The position numbers were made by a program, and so were the translations under genes. Under the pieces are notes generated by a model. It saw only the letters and a list, made by a program, of their open reading frames with translations, did no database searches and was not told the DNA's origin. A DNA stretch of 64,000 nucleotides from Rhodospirillaceae bacterium (GTDB lineage: Bacteria > Pseudomonadota > Alphaproteobacteria > Thalassobaculales > Thalassobaculaceae): positions 248,001 to 312,000 of the forward strand of contig JAGYJX010000008.1 of assembly GCA_018401495.1 (NCBI GenBank), given 5' to 3'. Shown here one piece after another: positions 33,021-42,579 of the stretch; position 1 is the first letter of the stretch, and each line of letters begins with the position of its first letter.

Positions 33021-33494
33021 TCACGCGTCGTCGCGCACCCACGGGATCGAGCCGAACTCGATGCCTTCGTCCTTGAGGCGCTCGGTCTCCTCGGGGGTGG
33101 TCTCGCCGTAGATGCCGTGGGCGTCGGCCTCGCCGTAGTGAATCTTGCGGGCCTCCTCGGCGAAGCGGTCGCCGACATAGTCGCAATTCTGCTCGACCAC
33201 CCGCCGGAGCTCGCGGAGCCGGCGCTTCAGTTCGGCGGCGTGGTGGGCGGCCGGGTGCATGGCCTGGACCTCGGCGGCCGGCACCGGCGCGGCGGTCGGC
33301 CCGTCGTTTGCCTCCCCCGTCCCGGCGGCACGTGTCGCGATGTTCGGGGCCATCAACGCCTTGCCGACTTCGGCGGTACCGCACACCGGGCATTCCAGCG
33401 CCCCGGATTCGCGCTGGTCGTCGAACGCGGCGGCGTTGCGGAACCAGCCTTCGAACTCGTGGTCGTCGCGGCAGCGCAGGCGATACAGGATCAT
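33021..33494 (-). CDS. DUF1178 family protein
   Basis: A 157-residue conserved alphaproteobacterial protein of unknown function. It starts MILYRLRCRDDHEFEGWF and carries a Cys pair in ALECPVCGTAEVGKALMAPN that looks like half of a zinc ribbon, with C8 as a possible further ligand. The C-terminal half is helical and acidic (VEQNCDYVGDRFAEEARKIH, GIYGETTPEETERLKDEGI). The family's biochemical activity is not established. Convergent with ubiG. Confidence 0.9.
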   Translation of the reverse strand: MILYRLRCRDDHEFEGWFRNAAAFDDQRESGALECPVCGTAEVGKALMAPNIATRAAGTGEANDGPTAAPVPAAEVQAMHPAAHHAAELKRRLRELRRVVEQNCDYVGDRFAEEARKIHYGEADAHGIYGETTPEETERLKDEGIEFGSIPWVRDDA

Positions 33495-33572
33495 CGTCGT
33501 CCGTCCGGTAAGGTCGGCGTACTATAGGCGCAACAAGGCGACGATCCAGTTCGCCGATCAGGGTCGAGGCCG

Positions 33573-35675
33573 ATGCCCCAAAACCCGTCCGACCTCGCCC
33601 GGCAGGACCGGGACCACCACCTTCACCCGTTCACCGATCCGCGCGCGCTGATCGATGAGGGTGGGCCGACGGTGATGGTCCGCGGCGAGGGCTGCACGCT
33701 GTGGGACGAGGACGGCCGGTCCTATCTCGACGCGCTGGCCGGGCTGTGGTGCGTCAACGTCGGCTACGGCAGGTCCGAACTCGCCGACGTCGCCGCCGAC
33801 CAGATGCGACGGCTCGCCTACTACAACACGTTCTTCAAGACCACGAGCCCGCCGACCGCCGCCCTGGCGGGCCGGCTGGCGGCGTTGATGCCGCCTGGCC
33901 TGGACCGGGTGCTGTTCGCCAATTCAGGCTCCGAGGCGCTGGATTCGATCGTCCGGCTGTGCCGGCACTTCTGGGCGCTGGAGGGGCAGCCCGGCAAATG
34001 GGTGATGATCGGCCGCGAGGAGGGCTATCACGGCTCGACCCTGGCGACCGTCAGCCTTGGCCACATCGCCTCGATGCGCGCCCAGGGCCGGCTGCCGCTG
34101 CCGGGCTTCGAGCACGTCAGGGCGCCGTACGCGTTCCGGCACGCGCCCGACGCCGATCCGGCGGCGTTCGCGGAGACCGCCGCCGGCTGGATCGACGCCA
34201 AGATCCGCGAGATCGGGGCGGAGAACGTCGCCGGGGTGGTGGTCGAGCCGGTGCAGGGCGCGGGCGGCGTGATCATCCCGCCGCCCGGCTACCTCGAGCG
34301 GGTGCAGGAGATCTGCCGGCGCCACGACGTGCTGTTCGTGCTCGACGAGGTGATCAGCGCGTTCGGCCGGCTTGGCGCCTGGTCGGCCGCCGAGCGGTTC
34401 GGGCTGTCGCCCGACTTCATGGCGCTCGCCAAGGGCCTGTCGTCCGGCTACCAGCCGATCTCGGCGGTGATGATCGGCGAGCGGGTGGCGCGCGCTCTGA
34501 TCGACAAGGGCGGCGACCTCGCCCACGGGTTCACCTACTCCGGCCACCCGGTGGCGGCGGCGGTGGCGCTGGCCAACCTCGACATCCTGGCGCGCGAGCG
34601 GCTGGTCGAGCGGGTGCGCGACGATCTGGAGGCCTATCTGGCCGCGGCGCTGGGCCGGCTGGCCGATCATCCGCTGGTCGGCGAGGTCAGGTCGATCGGT
34701 CTGATCGGCGCCGTCGAGCTGGTGCAGCAGCGCCGTCCAAGGCTCGCCTTCGACCCGCCGGGCGTGGTGGCCGCCGTGGTCCGCGACCAGATGCAGCAGC
34801 GCGGGATCATCCTGCGCGCGGTCCGCGACGCCCTGGTGATCGCCCCGCCGCTGGTGGTCACCCACGCCGAGATCGACCGCATCGTCGACAACCTCCGCGA
34901 GGTGCTCGACCTGATCCGGCGCGAGCTTGGCCTGGTCGAGGAGGAACGCGCCCTGGTGGCGGCGACCGCCGGCGGCCGCGCGCTGGACGGCCTGACGTGC
35001 CTGGTGACCGGCGCCTCGCGCGGCATCGGGGCGGCGGTGGCGGAGCGGTACGCGCTGGAGGGCGCGCGGGTGGTGCTGGCGGCGCGCGACCAGCGTGGCC
35101 TCGACAGGGTCGCCGCGCGGATCCGGGCGGCCGGCGGTCAGGCCGCCACCCTGGCCATCGATCTTGCCGAGCCCGGCGCGCTGGCCGGCCTCGCCGGCCG
35201 CCTCGCGGGCAAGCTCGGTCGGCTCGACGTGCTGGTCGCCAACCATGGGACGCTGGGCGCGCTGCTGCCGGCCGCCGAGCAGGAGCCGGAGATGTTCGAT
35301 CGGGTGATGGCGGTGAACGCCACCTCGGTGTTCAGGCTGATCCGGGAGCTCGACCCGCTGCTGCGGGCGTCGCCGTCCGGGCGGGTGCTGGTGGTGAGTT
35401 CCGGAGCCGCCGTCGGCGAGCACGCCGGCTGGTCGGGCTACGCCGCCAGCAAGGCGGCGCTGGAGGCGCTGGCCCGGTCCTACGCCGCCGAGACCAAGGA
35501 CACGGCGCTGCGGGTGAACGTGGTGGACCCGGGCGAGGTGCGCACCGCGATGCGCGCCGAGGCGTTCCCGGACGAGGCGCCGGAGCGGCTGCCGGACCCG
35601 GCGGCGATCACCGACGTGTTCGTCCGCCTGGCCAGCCCGGCCTGCCGTTTCACCGGCGCGCGGGTGCCGGTCTAG
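33573..35675 (+). CDS. Class III aminotransferase joined in frame to a short-chain dehydrogenase
   Basis: One open frame of 700 residues. Residues 1-455 are a PLP-dependent omega-aminotransferase: LWCVNVGYGRSELADVA, FANSGSEALDSIVRL, EGYHGSTLATVS, FVLDEVISAFGRLG and the PLP Lys in MALAKGLSSGYQPIS. Residues about 470-700 are an SDR: TGASRGIGAAVAERYA, the NHG motif, VVSSGAAVG and the catalytic SGYAASK. At the junction GAGGAGGAA (34938-34946) stands 9 nt before an in-frame GTG (34956), so the SDR may be a separate gene. If one base after GTC at 34937 is extra, the aminotransferase would end at a TGA at 34993. Fusion or two genes is undecided. Confidence 0.85.
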   Translation: MPQNPSDLARQDRDHHLHPFTDPRALIDEGGPTVMVRGEGCTLWDEDGRSYLDALAGLWCVNVGYGRSELADVAADQMRRLAYYNTFFKTTSPPTAALAGRLAALMPPGLDRVLFANSGSEALDSIVRLCRHFWALEGQPGKWVMIGREEGYHGSTLATVSLGHIASMRAQGRLPLPGFEHVRAPYAFRHAPDADPAAFAETAAGWIDAKIREIGAENVAGVVVEPVQGAGGVIIPPPGYLERVQEICRRHDVLFVLDEVISAFGRLGAWSAAERFGLSPDFMALAKGLSSGYQPISAVMIGERVARALIDKGGDLAHGFTYSGHPVAAAVALANLDILARERLVERVRDDLEAYLAAALGRLADHPLVGEVRSIGLIGAVELVQQRRPRLAFDPPGVVAAVVRDQMQQRGIILRAVRDALVIAPPLVVTHAEIDRIVDNLREVLDLIRRELGLVEEERALVAATAGGRALDGLTCLVTGASRGIGAAVAERYALEGARVVLAARDQRGLDRVAARIRAAGGQAATLAIDLAEPGALAGLAGRLAGKLGRLDVLVANHGTLGALLPAAEQEPEMFDRVMAVNATSVFRLIRELDPLLRASPSGRVLVVSSGAAVGEHAGWSGYAASKAALEALARSYAAETKDTALRVNVVDPGEVRTAMRAEAFPDEAPERLPDPAAITDVFVRLASPACRFTGARVPV

Positions 35676-35696
35676 CCGCCAGCAGGGAGGAAGCCG

Positions 35697-36242
35697 ATGA
35701 CGATCGACGCCGATCGAACGCTGCCGCCGCCGTCGGCCTGGGTGGTCAGGCATGGCGGCATGATCCCGCCGGGTGGCACGGTCCTGGACGTCGCCTGCGG
35801 CGCCGGACGCCACGGCCGGTTCTTCCGCGACCTCGGGCACCCGGTGGTGATGCTCGACCGCGACATCAGCCGTGTGGCCGACATGGCGAGCGACGACGCG
35901 GTGGAGATCGTGGCGCAGGACCTGGAGGACGGCCGACCCTGGCCGCTGGCCGGGCGGCTGTTCGCCGGCGTGGTGGTGGTGAACTACCTGCACCGGCCGA
36001 TCCTGCCGGCCCTGGTCGCGTCGGTGGCGCCCGGCGGGGCGCTGATCTACGACACTTTCGCGGTCGGCAACGAGGCCTACGGCTCGCCGTCCAACCCGGA
36101 TTTCCTCCTGCACCGCGAGGAACTGCTGATCGCGGTGCGCCCGGAGCTGGTGGTGATGGCGTTCGAGGACGTCGAGGAGACCGAGCCGCGGCCGGCGGTG
36201 CGCCAGCGCGTCCTGGCGGTGCGGACCACCGGCGGCTACTGA
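35697..36242 (+). CDS. SAM-dependent class I methyltransferase
   Basis: A compact 181-residue methyltransferase. Motif I is TVLDVACGAGRHGRFF, followed by VVMLDRDISRV and the motif IV region FAGVVVVNYLHRPILPALV. Similarity in outline is to TehB/SAM-type small methyltransferases often annotated for thiopurine or tellurite resistance; no substrate-specific residue is recognisable. It begins 21 bp after the aminotransferase/SDR gene with AGGGAGG ahead of the ATG, so it is probably in the same transcript. The physiological role is unknown. Confidence 0.85.
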   Translation: MTIDADRTLPPPSAWVVRHGGMIPPGGTVLDVACGAGRHGRFFRDLGHPVVMLDRDISRVADMASDDAVEIVAQDLEDGRPWPLAGRLFAGVVVVNYLHRPILPALVASVAPGGALIYDTFAVGNEAYGSPSNPDFLLHREELLIAVRPELVVMAFEDVEETEPRPAVRQRVLAVRTTGGY

Positions 36243-36438
36243 CCGCTCAGCCGGCCTCGACACCAAGGCCGCGCGCCGCCTCGGGAACCATCCAGTCGCG
36301 ACTCCGATTGCAGGGATCTGATGCCCGCGAGCGAGGGCGAGGAACCGCCACCAGGACCGGACCGCCGACGGCTCGGCCGGGCGGTCCTTCAAGTTCGTGC
36401 GGCGGGATCGATAGACACGCAGCGATGGAGGCGACGCC

Positions 36439-37050
36439 ATGGCTCTCAAGGCGCTGGCGCTGAACTGCACCCTGAAAGGCGCCGATAAGGGCGCGTCCTC
36501 GACCGGCGTGCTGCTGTCGCAGATGCTCGACGAGCTGGGCCGACACGGCGTCGGTGGCGAGATCGTCCGGGTGGTTGACCGCAACGTGCTGCCCGGCGTG
36601 ACCTCCGACGAGGGCGACGGCGACGGCTGGCCGGAGCTCCGCCGCGCGGTGCTCGACGCCGACATCCTGCTGCTCGGCACGCCGATCTGGCTCGGCCACC
36701 CGTCGAGCGTGTGCCAGCGCGTCCTGGAGCGGCTGGACGCCTTCCTTGGCGAGACCGACGAGGCCGGGCGGATGGTGTCCTACGGTCGGGTCGCGCTGGT
36801 GGCGGTGGTCGGCAACGAGGACGGTGCCCATCACGCGGCCGCGGAGCTCTATCAGGCGCTCTCCGACGTCGGCTTCACGATCCCCGCCAACGGCGTCGCC
36901 TACTGGGTGGGCGAGGCGATGGGCGGTGTCGACTACAAGGATCTGCCCGAGACCCCGAAGAAGGTGGCGACGACGATTGCCACCGCCGCGCGAAACGCCG
37001 CGCACGTGGCGCGGCTGCTGGCGGCCGAGCCCTACCCGGGCGAGGGGTAG
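36439..37050 (+). CDS. NAD(P)H-dependent FMN reductase/flavodoxin-fold protein
   Basis: A 203-residue flavodoxin-like fold protein. The N-terminal FMN phosphate loop is ALNCTLKGADKGASSTGVLL, and the second FMN motif is DILLLGTPIWLGHPSSVCQRV; ALVAVVGNEDGAHHAA contributes to the flavin pocket. Such proteins reduce flavins or quinones. GGAGG lies about 10 nt before the ATG. A 196-bp gap separates it from the methyltransferase gene and holds nothing recognisable. It converges with the ABC transporter operon only 8 bp away. Confidence 0.85.
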   Translation: MALKALALNCTLKGADKGASSTGVLLSQMLDELGRHGVGGEIVRVVDRNVLPGVTSDEGDGDGWPELRRAVLDADILLLGTPIWLGHPSSVCQRVLERLDAFLGETDEAGRMVSYGRVALVAVVGNEDGAHHAAAELYQALSDVGFTIPANGVAYWVGEAMGGVDYKDLPETPKKVATTIATAARNAAHVARLLAAEPYPGEG

Positions 37051-37058
37051 ACGGCGCC

Positions 37059-37875
37059 TCACGTCTTCGCGCGGCCGAACACCTGGGCCAGGATCAGCGC
37101 GGTCGACGACACCACGATCATGATGGTCGAGATCGCCGCGATGGTCGGGTCGATCTGGTCCCTGAGCGCGTTGAACATGTTGCGGGTCAGGGTCGAGTTG
37201 TCGCCGCCGGAGACGAACATCGCCACGATCACCTCGTCGAACGAGGTCAGGAACGACAGCAGCGCGGCGGTGATCACCGAGAACCGGATCTGCGGCAGGG
37301 TCACGGTCAGGAACGCCTTCAGCCGCGACGCCCCGAGGCTGCGCGCCGCCAGTTCCTGGTTGAAGTCGTAGCTCTTCAGCGCCGCGCCGACGATGATCAG
37401 CACCAGCGGCAGCGCCAGGATCGAGTGGGCGACCACCAGCCCCGACAGGCTGTTCACCAGTTTGAATTGGACCAGGGCGTAGAACACCCCGATGGCGATC
37501 AGGATCACCGGGATCATGATCGGCGTGACCAGCAGGATGAACAGGTGGCGGGCCAGCCAGTGGCCGGAGACGTGCAGGCCGTAGGCCGCCATGGTGCCGA
37601 TCGGCGTCGCCACCAGCATGGTCAGCACGCCGGCCTTCAGCGAGGTCGCCGTTGCCTGCATCCATTCCGGCGCGCCGAAATAGTTCTCGTACCAGCGCAG
37701 CGACCACTCCCGCGGCGGGAACTCCAGGTACTGCGAGGCCGAGAACGACATCGGGATGACGATCACCGTCGGCGCCACCAGCAGCACCATGATCACCCCG
37801 GCGACGATGTACAGCCACAGCCGCTGGCGGTGGGTGATCTGGGTGTCGCCGGCCGGGTCGGTCGAGCCAGCCCAT
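37059..37875 (-). CDS. ABC transporter permease, PotC-like (one apparent frameshift)
   Basis: The second membrane subunit of a polyamine-type importer, about 271 residues with six helices. The first follows QRLWLYIVAGVIMVLLVAP, and the cytoplasmic EAA loop is LAARSLGASRLKAFLTVTLPQI. The ATG at 37875 overlaps the end of the PotB-like gene but is out of frame. Removing one base after CTC at about 37865 gives MGWLTDPAGDTQITHRQ and a whole-codon gene. It is last in the order PotD, PotA, PotB, PotC. Substrate specificity is set by the binding protein and cannot be read here. Confidence 0.9.
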
Positions 37876-37876
37876 C

Positions 37877-38779
37877 TCAGTGCCCCCCGCCCAGGACCGC
37901 GTCCAGGCGCAGCAGCCGGGAGGCGGCGAACAGGATCAGCAGGGTGATCGCCAGCAGCACCACGCCGAGGGCGCTGGCGGCGCCCCAGTTGAAGAACAGC
38001 TCGATGTTGTTGGTGATCTGCATCGACACCATGATCACCTTGCCGCCGCCGAGCACCGCCGGGGTCACGAAGAAGCCCAGGCACAGCACGAAGACGATCA
38101 GCGCGCCGGCGAACAGCCCCGGCAGCGACAGCGGGAAGAACACGTGCCAGAACGCCTGGGTCGGCCCGGCGCCGAGGTTGGCGGCGGCCCGGGTGTAGTC
38201 GCCGCTGATCGCCTTCATGGCGGCGTACAGCGGCAGCACCAGGAACGGCAGCATGATGTGCACCATGCCGATCAGCGTGCCGTTCAGGTTGTGGACCAGC
38301 GCCACCGGCGTGTCCCACAGCCCGAGCTCGATCGCCCAGGTGTTGACCAGGCCCTGGCGCTGCAGCAGCGCCAGCCAGGCGTAGGTGCGCACCAGCAGCG
38401 AGGTCCAGAACGGCAGCAGCACGGTCAGCATGCACAGCGTGGCGGCGCGCGGCGGCAGCTGCGACAGGAAATAGGCCAGCGGGTAGCCGAGCAGGATGCA
38501 GATCCCGGTGGTCAGGAAGCTGACCTGGAAGGTGGTCACGAAGATCCGGCCGTAGGCCTTGCTCTCCAGCATGCGCGCGTAGTTCTCCAGCGAGAACCCG
38601 CCGCCCTCGCCGATGAAGGACAGGTAGAACAGCCAGCCGACCGGCAGCACCATCACCACCATCAGCAGGATCACCGCCGGCGAGGCCAGCCCGAGCAGCG
38701 CCCGGCGCTCGCGCAGCGCGTCCCGGCGCAGCAGAGCGGCGTTCGGGCCGTCGTCCAGGGTCGTCGCGGGGCGCGCCAT
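37877..38779 (-). CDS. ABC transporter permease, PotB-like
   Basis: A 300-residue inner-membrane subunit with six membrane segments (for example SPAVILLMVVMVLPVGWLFY) and the EAA-type loop DYTRAAANLGAGPTQAFWHV that contacts the ATPase. SFLTTGICILLGYPLAYFL and LPFWTSLLVRTYAWLALL match spermidine/putrescine-type permeases. It sits 5 bp after the ATPase gene and touches the PotC-like gene, so the operon is tightly packed. Reading frame intact. Confidence 0.92.
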   Translation of the reverse strand: MARPATTLDDGPNAALLRRDALRERRALLGLASPAVILLMVVMVLPVGWLFYLSFIGEGGGFSLENYARMLESKAYGRIFVTTFQVSFLTTGICILLGYPLAYFLSQLPPRAATLCMLTVLLPFWTSLLVRTYAWLALLQRQGLVNTWAIELGLWDTPVALVHNLNGTLIGMVHIMLPFLVLPLYAAMKAISGDYTRAAANLGAGPTQAFWHVFFPLSLPGLFAGALIVFVLCLGFFVTPAVLGGGKVIMVSMQITNNIELFFNWGAASALGVVLLAITLLILFAASRLLRLDAVLGGGH

Positions 38780-38784
38780 CCGGC

Positions 38785-39864
38785 TCAGCCTTCGTCGGGG
38801 ATCAGCACGGTGTCGTCCGGGTGCAGGCCGAGCACCACGGCGGCGCCGACGGCCAGGCGGTCGAAGGCCGATCCGCTGCGGGTTCCGGACCGCACCGCCA
38901 CCTCGCTGCCGTCGGCGAGGGCGACGGCCGCGAGCGCGGTGTCGCCCTGGTAGACGAGGTCGCGGACCCGGCCCTCGAACAGATTGAGGCCGTCGGGGGC
39001 GGCGCCCTCGATCACCGCCAGGCGTTCGGGGCGGATCATCAGCAGCAGCGCGCCGGGGCCGGCCGGCGGCACGCCGACGCGCAGCGGCCGACCGGCGAAG
39101 CTGATCGTCCCGCCGGAGCGCGCGACCGGCAGGAAGGTCGACTCGCCGACGAAGTCGGCGACGAAGCGGTTGGCCGGGCGGTCGTAGATCGCCCGCGGCG
39201 TGTCGAGCTGCATCAGGCGGCCGTGATTGATCACCGCGATGCGGTCCGACATGGTCAGCGCCTCGCGCTGGTCGTGGGTGACGTACACCGTCGTCATCCC
39301 GAGCTTCTCGTGCAGGTGCCGAAGCTCGATCTGCATGTGCTCGCGCAGCTTCTTGTCGAGCGCCGACAGCGGCTCGTCCATCAACAGGATGCGCGGCTCG
39401 AAGACGATGGCCCGGGCCAGCGCCACGCGCTGCTTCTGGCCGCCGGAGAGCTGGTCGACCCGGCGTGTGCCGTAACCGGCGAGCTGCACGGTCTCGAGCG
39501 CCTGCTCGACGCGGGTCTCGAGCTCGGCGCGGGCGACCTTCCGGAGCTTCAGGGGATAGCCGACGTTGCCGGCCACGGTCATGTGCGGGAACAGGGCGTA
39601 GTTCTGGAACACCATGCCGACGTCGCGCTGGTGCGGCGGCGTCAGGACGATCTCGCGGTCGCCGAACCGGATGCTGCCGCTGTCCGGCCGGGTGAACCCG
39701 GCAAGCGCCATCAGCAGCGTGGTCTTGCCGGAGCCGGAGGGCCCGAGCAGGGTCATGAACTCGCCGCTTCGGATCGCGAGGTCGATGCCGTCGAGCGCGA
39801 AGACCTCGCCGTAGCGCTTGGTGATCGCGGTGATCGTGATGGGGAGGGCGTCGGTTCCCGGCAT
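38785..39864 (-). CDS. ABC transporter ATP-binding protein, PotA-like
   Basis: A 359-residue ATPase of the polyamine/iron/2-aminoethylphosphonate importer class. Walker A is GPSGSGKTTL, the Q-loop FQNYALFPHMTV, the signature LSGGQKQRVALARA, Walker B LLMDEPLSALD and the switch VYVTHDQREALTMSD. The C-terminal TOBE domain (LLMIRPERLAVIEG, VYQGDTALAAVAL) is typical of this group. The ATG at 39864 is preceded by a 140-bp spacer after the binding-protein gene that holds a tandem repeat and a hairpin. Reading frame intact. Confidence 0.93.
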   Translation of the reverse strand: MPGTDALPITITAITKRYGEVFALDGIDLAIRSGEFMTLLGPSGSGKTTLLMALAGFTRPDSGSIRFGDREIVLTPPHQRDVGMVFQNYALFPHMTVAGNVGYPLKLRKVARAELETRVEQALETVQLAGYGTRRVDQLSGGQKQRVALARAIVFEPRILLMDEPLSALDKKLREHMQIELRHLHEKLGMTTVYVTHDQREALTMSDRIAVINHGRLMQLDTPRAIYDRPANRFVADFVGESTFLPVARSGGTISFAGRPLRVGVPPAGPGALLLMIRPERLAVIEGAAPDGLNLFEGRVRDLVYQGDTALAAVALADGSEVAVRSGTRSGSAFDRLAVGAAVVLGLHPDDTVLIPDEG

Positions 39865-39877
39865 GGTCCTGGACGTT

Positions 39878-39913
39878 GGGCGCTGGTGTCGCGGGGGGCG
39901 CTGGTGTCGCGGG
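39878..39913. repeat. 18-bp perfect tandem duplication
   Basis: GGGCGCTGGTGTCGCGGG occurs twice back to back at 39878-39895 and 39896-39913, in the spacer between the binding-protein gene and the PotA-like gene, just upstream of the latter's start. A third degenerate copy follows. The unit is a multiple of three. It is probably a slippage product with no evident function. Confidence 0.8.
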
Positions 39914-39947
39914 ACAGTCTCGCTGGTGCCGGCGCTCCTGTCGGCGG

Positions 39948-39990
39948 AAAAGCCCGGTCGGGGCGGATGCTCGGGCACCCGCCCCGACCG
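39948..39990 (-). terminator. Intercistronic hairpin with short U tract after the binding-protein gene
   Basis: Read leftward, CGGTCGGGGCGG and CCGCCCCGACCG form a perfect 12-bp stem with a 12-nt loop, followed by GGGC and four T residues. It starts 14 bp after the stop codon of the PotD-like gene and precedes the ATPase gene of the same operon. Partial terminators or 3'-stabilising hairpins at this place commonly raise the amount of binding protein relative to membrane components. That role is inferred here. Confidence 0.7.
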
Positions 39991-40004
39991 TGGCGACCGT
40001 CCGT

Positions 40005-41088
40005 CTACTCGGTCAGCATGTCCTGGTACAGGGCCGCCGCCTTCTGCTCGAACTTGGCGTACCAGTCGAGGTTGATCGGCAGCTGCAGCTTGGCGTTGTC
40101 GGGATGCGACGGCATCGCGCGCGCCAGCTTCTCGTCGATCTGGCCGATCTCGTAGGCCTTCTTGTTGGTCGGGCCGTAGGTGATGTGCAGCGGCAGGTTG
40201 GCCTGCAGCTCCGGCTTGCTCATCTCGGCCAGGAACTTCATGGCCAGATCCTTGTTCGGCGCGCCCTTCGGGATCGCGAAGCAGTCGTAGTCCGAGGAGC
40301 GCCTGGTTGAAGGTGTAGGCGACCTTGGCGCCGTCGGCCTTGGCGACGTCGAACCGGCCGTTCCAGCCGGTGATCATGTCGACCTCGCCGTCCTTCATCA
40401 GCTGGGCGTGCTGCGCGCCCGACGACCACCACACGGCGATGTGCGGCTTCAGCTCGCGCACCTTGGCGACCGCCCGCTTCAGACCTTCCTCGGTCGACAG
40501 CACCTCGTAGACCTTCTCCGGCGGCACGCCGTCGGCCATCAGCGCCGGCTCGAGCGCGCCCGGAACCTTGTCGCGGAACGAGCGCTTGCCCGGGAACTTC
40601 TTCACGTCCCAGAAATCCGCCCAGGATTTCGGGCCGTTCTCGCCGTAGGTGGCGGTGTTCCAGGCCAGCACCGTCGAGAACACGTCGCTGCCGACGCAAT
40701 GGTCGGTGGCGAGGCCGGGGTAGAAGTTGGAGATGTCGATGACGCTGTAGTCGAGCTTCTCCAGCAGGCCCTCGGCGGCGGCGCGGGCGGCGCTGCCGGA
40801 GCCGCTGGAGACCACGTCCCACGCCATCGCCCCGGCGTTGACCTTGAGACGGACGTCGGACATGCCGCCGTAGGTCTCTTCCTTGACGGTGATGCCCATC
40901 GCCTTGGCGGCCGGCCCGAACAGCGCCAGGCTCTGCGCCTTCTGGTACGAGCCGCCCCAGGACGCGACCACCACCGTGCCGTCGGCCTGCGCCGGCCCGG
41001 CCGGCAGGGTTGCCGCCATCGCCAGTGCCGCCACGCCGGCCGCGGTCCTCAGGACGGCGCGCCGTCCCATGCTCTGATAAGCCCCCAT
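40005..41088 (-). CDS. Periplasmic substrate-binding protein, PotD-like (one apparent frameshift)
   Basis: The first gene of the importer operon, about 360 residues. The signal region GRRAVLRTAAGVAALAMAAT has twin arginines and ends near GPAQA, suggesting Tat export. The mature part has VVVASWGGSYQKAQ, the usual start of the polyamine-type family (SBP_bac_8), and FWDVKKFPGKRSF. The frame breaks near 40299; dropping one C restores NQALSDYDCFAIPKGAP. GAGGAG lies before the ATG at 41088. The ligand is unknown; the neighbouring amine-type oxidase suggests an amine or amino acid. Confidence 0.92.
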
Positions 41089-41194
41089 GTCGCACTCCTC
41101 CTTCGATGTGACCTCGCGGTCGCCGTGGCGCCGTTCGCGCCTCACCAGGAGACGACGCGGCTGACTCTATTCGACCGTCGACAGGGTGGGCGAC

Positions 41195-41229
41195 ATAATG
41201 GTTTCACGAAAAGGTCCATTATCGACAAA
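41195..41229. promoter_or_regulatory. Putative MocR operator, copy 1, upstream of the importer operon
   Basis: AAGGTCCATTATCGACAA lies about 105 bp upstream of the PotD-like start. It nearly matches AAGGTCCATTTTGGACAA upstream of mocR (16 of 18 identical). Within copy 1, ATAATGG (41195-41201) and CCATTAT (41216-41222) form an inverted pair. The AT-rich patch stands out from the roughly 70% G+C surroundings. Binding by the local MocR regulator is inferred from the shared motif and gene proximity. Confidence 0.55.
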
Positions 41230-41255
41230 TCAACAGACCAATTCCCCGCCAGCGG

Positions 41256-42555
41256 CTACACCCCCAGCCGGTCGCGCCACCGGTAGTAGGCGACCGAGGC
41301 CGACAGGAACCACGGGTTGCCGGTGTAGAGCGGACGGGTCTGGAAGGCTGACGCCGTCGAGGCCGGTGCGGCCCTCGGCCTTGCCGAGCAGCTGCTGGGC
41401 GACACGGGTTCCGAGATAGCCGGCCATCGACACGCCGGACCCGCAATACCCCATGGCGTAGTGCAGTCCGTCGTGGCGGCCGATGTGGGCGAGGGTGTCG
41501 AAGGTGTAGGCGACCAGCCCCATCCAGGAATGCGAGACCTTGACGTCGGCCAGCTCCGGGAACAGCGCCACCAGGTCGCTCCGCAGCAGCGGCGCGCTCT
41601 TCAGCGGATCGGTCTCGCGGCTCGACACCCGTCCGCCGAACACGATGCGGGTCCGGTCCGGCGACGGCCGGTAGTAGTAGACCACCTTGCGGCTGTCGCT
41701 GATGATCCGGTCGGTCGGCATCAGCCGGTCCATCACCGCCGGCGCCAGCGCCTCGGTGGCGATGATGTAGCTGCCGATCGGGATCACCCGGCGGCGCAGC
41801 CAGCCGGTCGCCGGGCCGGTGTAGCCGTTGGTCGCCACCACCACGTCGCGGGCGTGGACGGTGCCCTGCGCGGTGTCGAGGGCGAAGCCGTCGCCGTCGC
41901 GGCGGACGGCGTCGACTCGGCAGCGCGGGATCACGGCGGCGCCGGCGGCCAGGACGCGTTCCAGCAATCCCTGGTGGAAGCGGCCCGGGTCCAGCGAGGC
42001 ATGCTTCTCGTACACCACGCCGCCGTGATAGGCGTCGGTGCCGAGCTCGCGGTGCTGTTCGGCGCGCGGCACCACGTGCGCCGGCACCTCCAGCCCCTTC
42101 GGCTGGTTGGCGACGTCGCGGGCCATCTCCTCGTATTTCCGGGCGTTGTGGGCGGCGTGGAACCGCCCGGGCACGATGAAGTCGCAGTCGATGCCTTCCT
42201 CGGCGACGAACGCCTCGATCCAGGCCAGCGCGTTGCGGCCCTCCTTCAGGATCGCGAACGCGGTGTCGGCGCCGTGGCGGCGGGCCAGTTCGTCGAAGCC
42301 GGGCTTGATGCTGGTGCTGATCTGCCCGCCGTTGCGCGAGCTGCAGCCCCAGCCGGCGTCCTCGGCGTCAAGCACCGCCGTCGAGCGGCCGGCGCGCGCG
42401 ACCTGCAGCGCCGCGCACAGCCCGGTGTAGCCGGAGCCGATCACCGCGACGTCGACGCTGCGCGGCGGCGGCGGCGCGGCGAGCGCCGGGCGCGGGGTTC
42501 GCTCCCACCAATACGGCAGCGGCTTGAAGTCGTCGGTGAAGATGTCGGACGTCAT
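41256..42555 (-). CDS. FAD-dependent amine/amino-acid oxidoreductase, PuuB-like (one apparent frameshift)
   Basis: A DAO-family flavoenzyme of about 432 residues. The dinucleotide-binding motif is VAVIGSGYTGLCAALQ, followed by GWGCSSRNGGQIST, a hallmark of the gamma-glutamylputrescine oxidase group, and the C-terminal FAD contact MGYCGSGVSMAGYLG. The frame breaks near 41351. Dropping one A after GTC restores GVAFQTRPLYTGNPWFL and a stop at 41256, the family's usual end. It oxidises a C-N bond in its substrate; which one is unknown. It lies between the importer operon and the enolase-like gene on the same strand. Confidence 0.9.
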
Positions 42556-42579
42556 GGCCCGGATGTTCCTCGCACTGCC

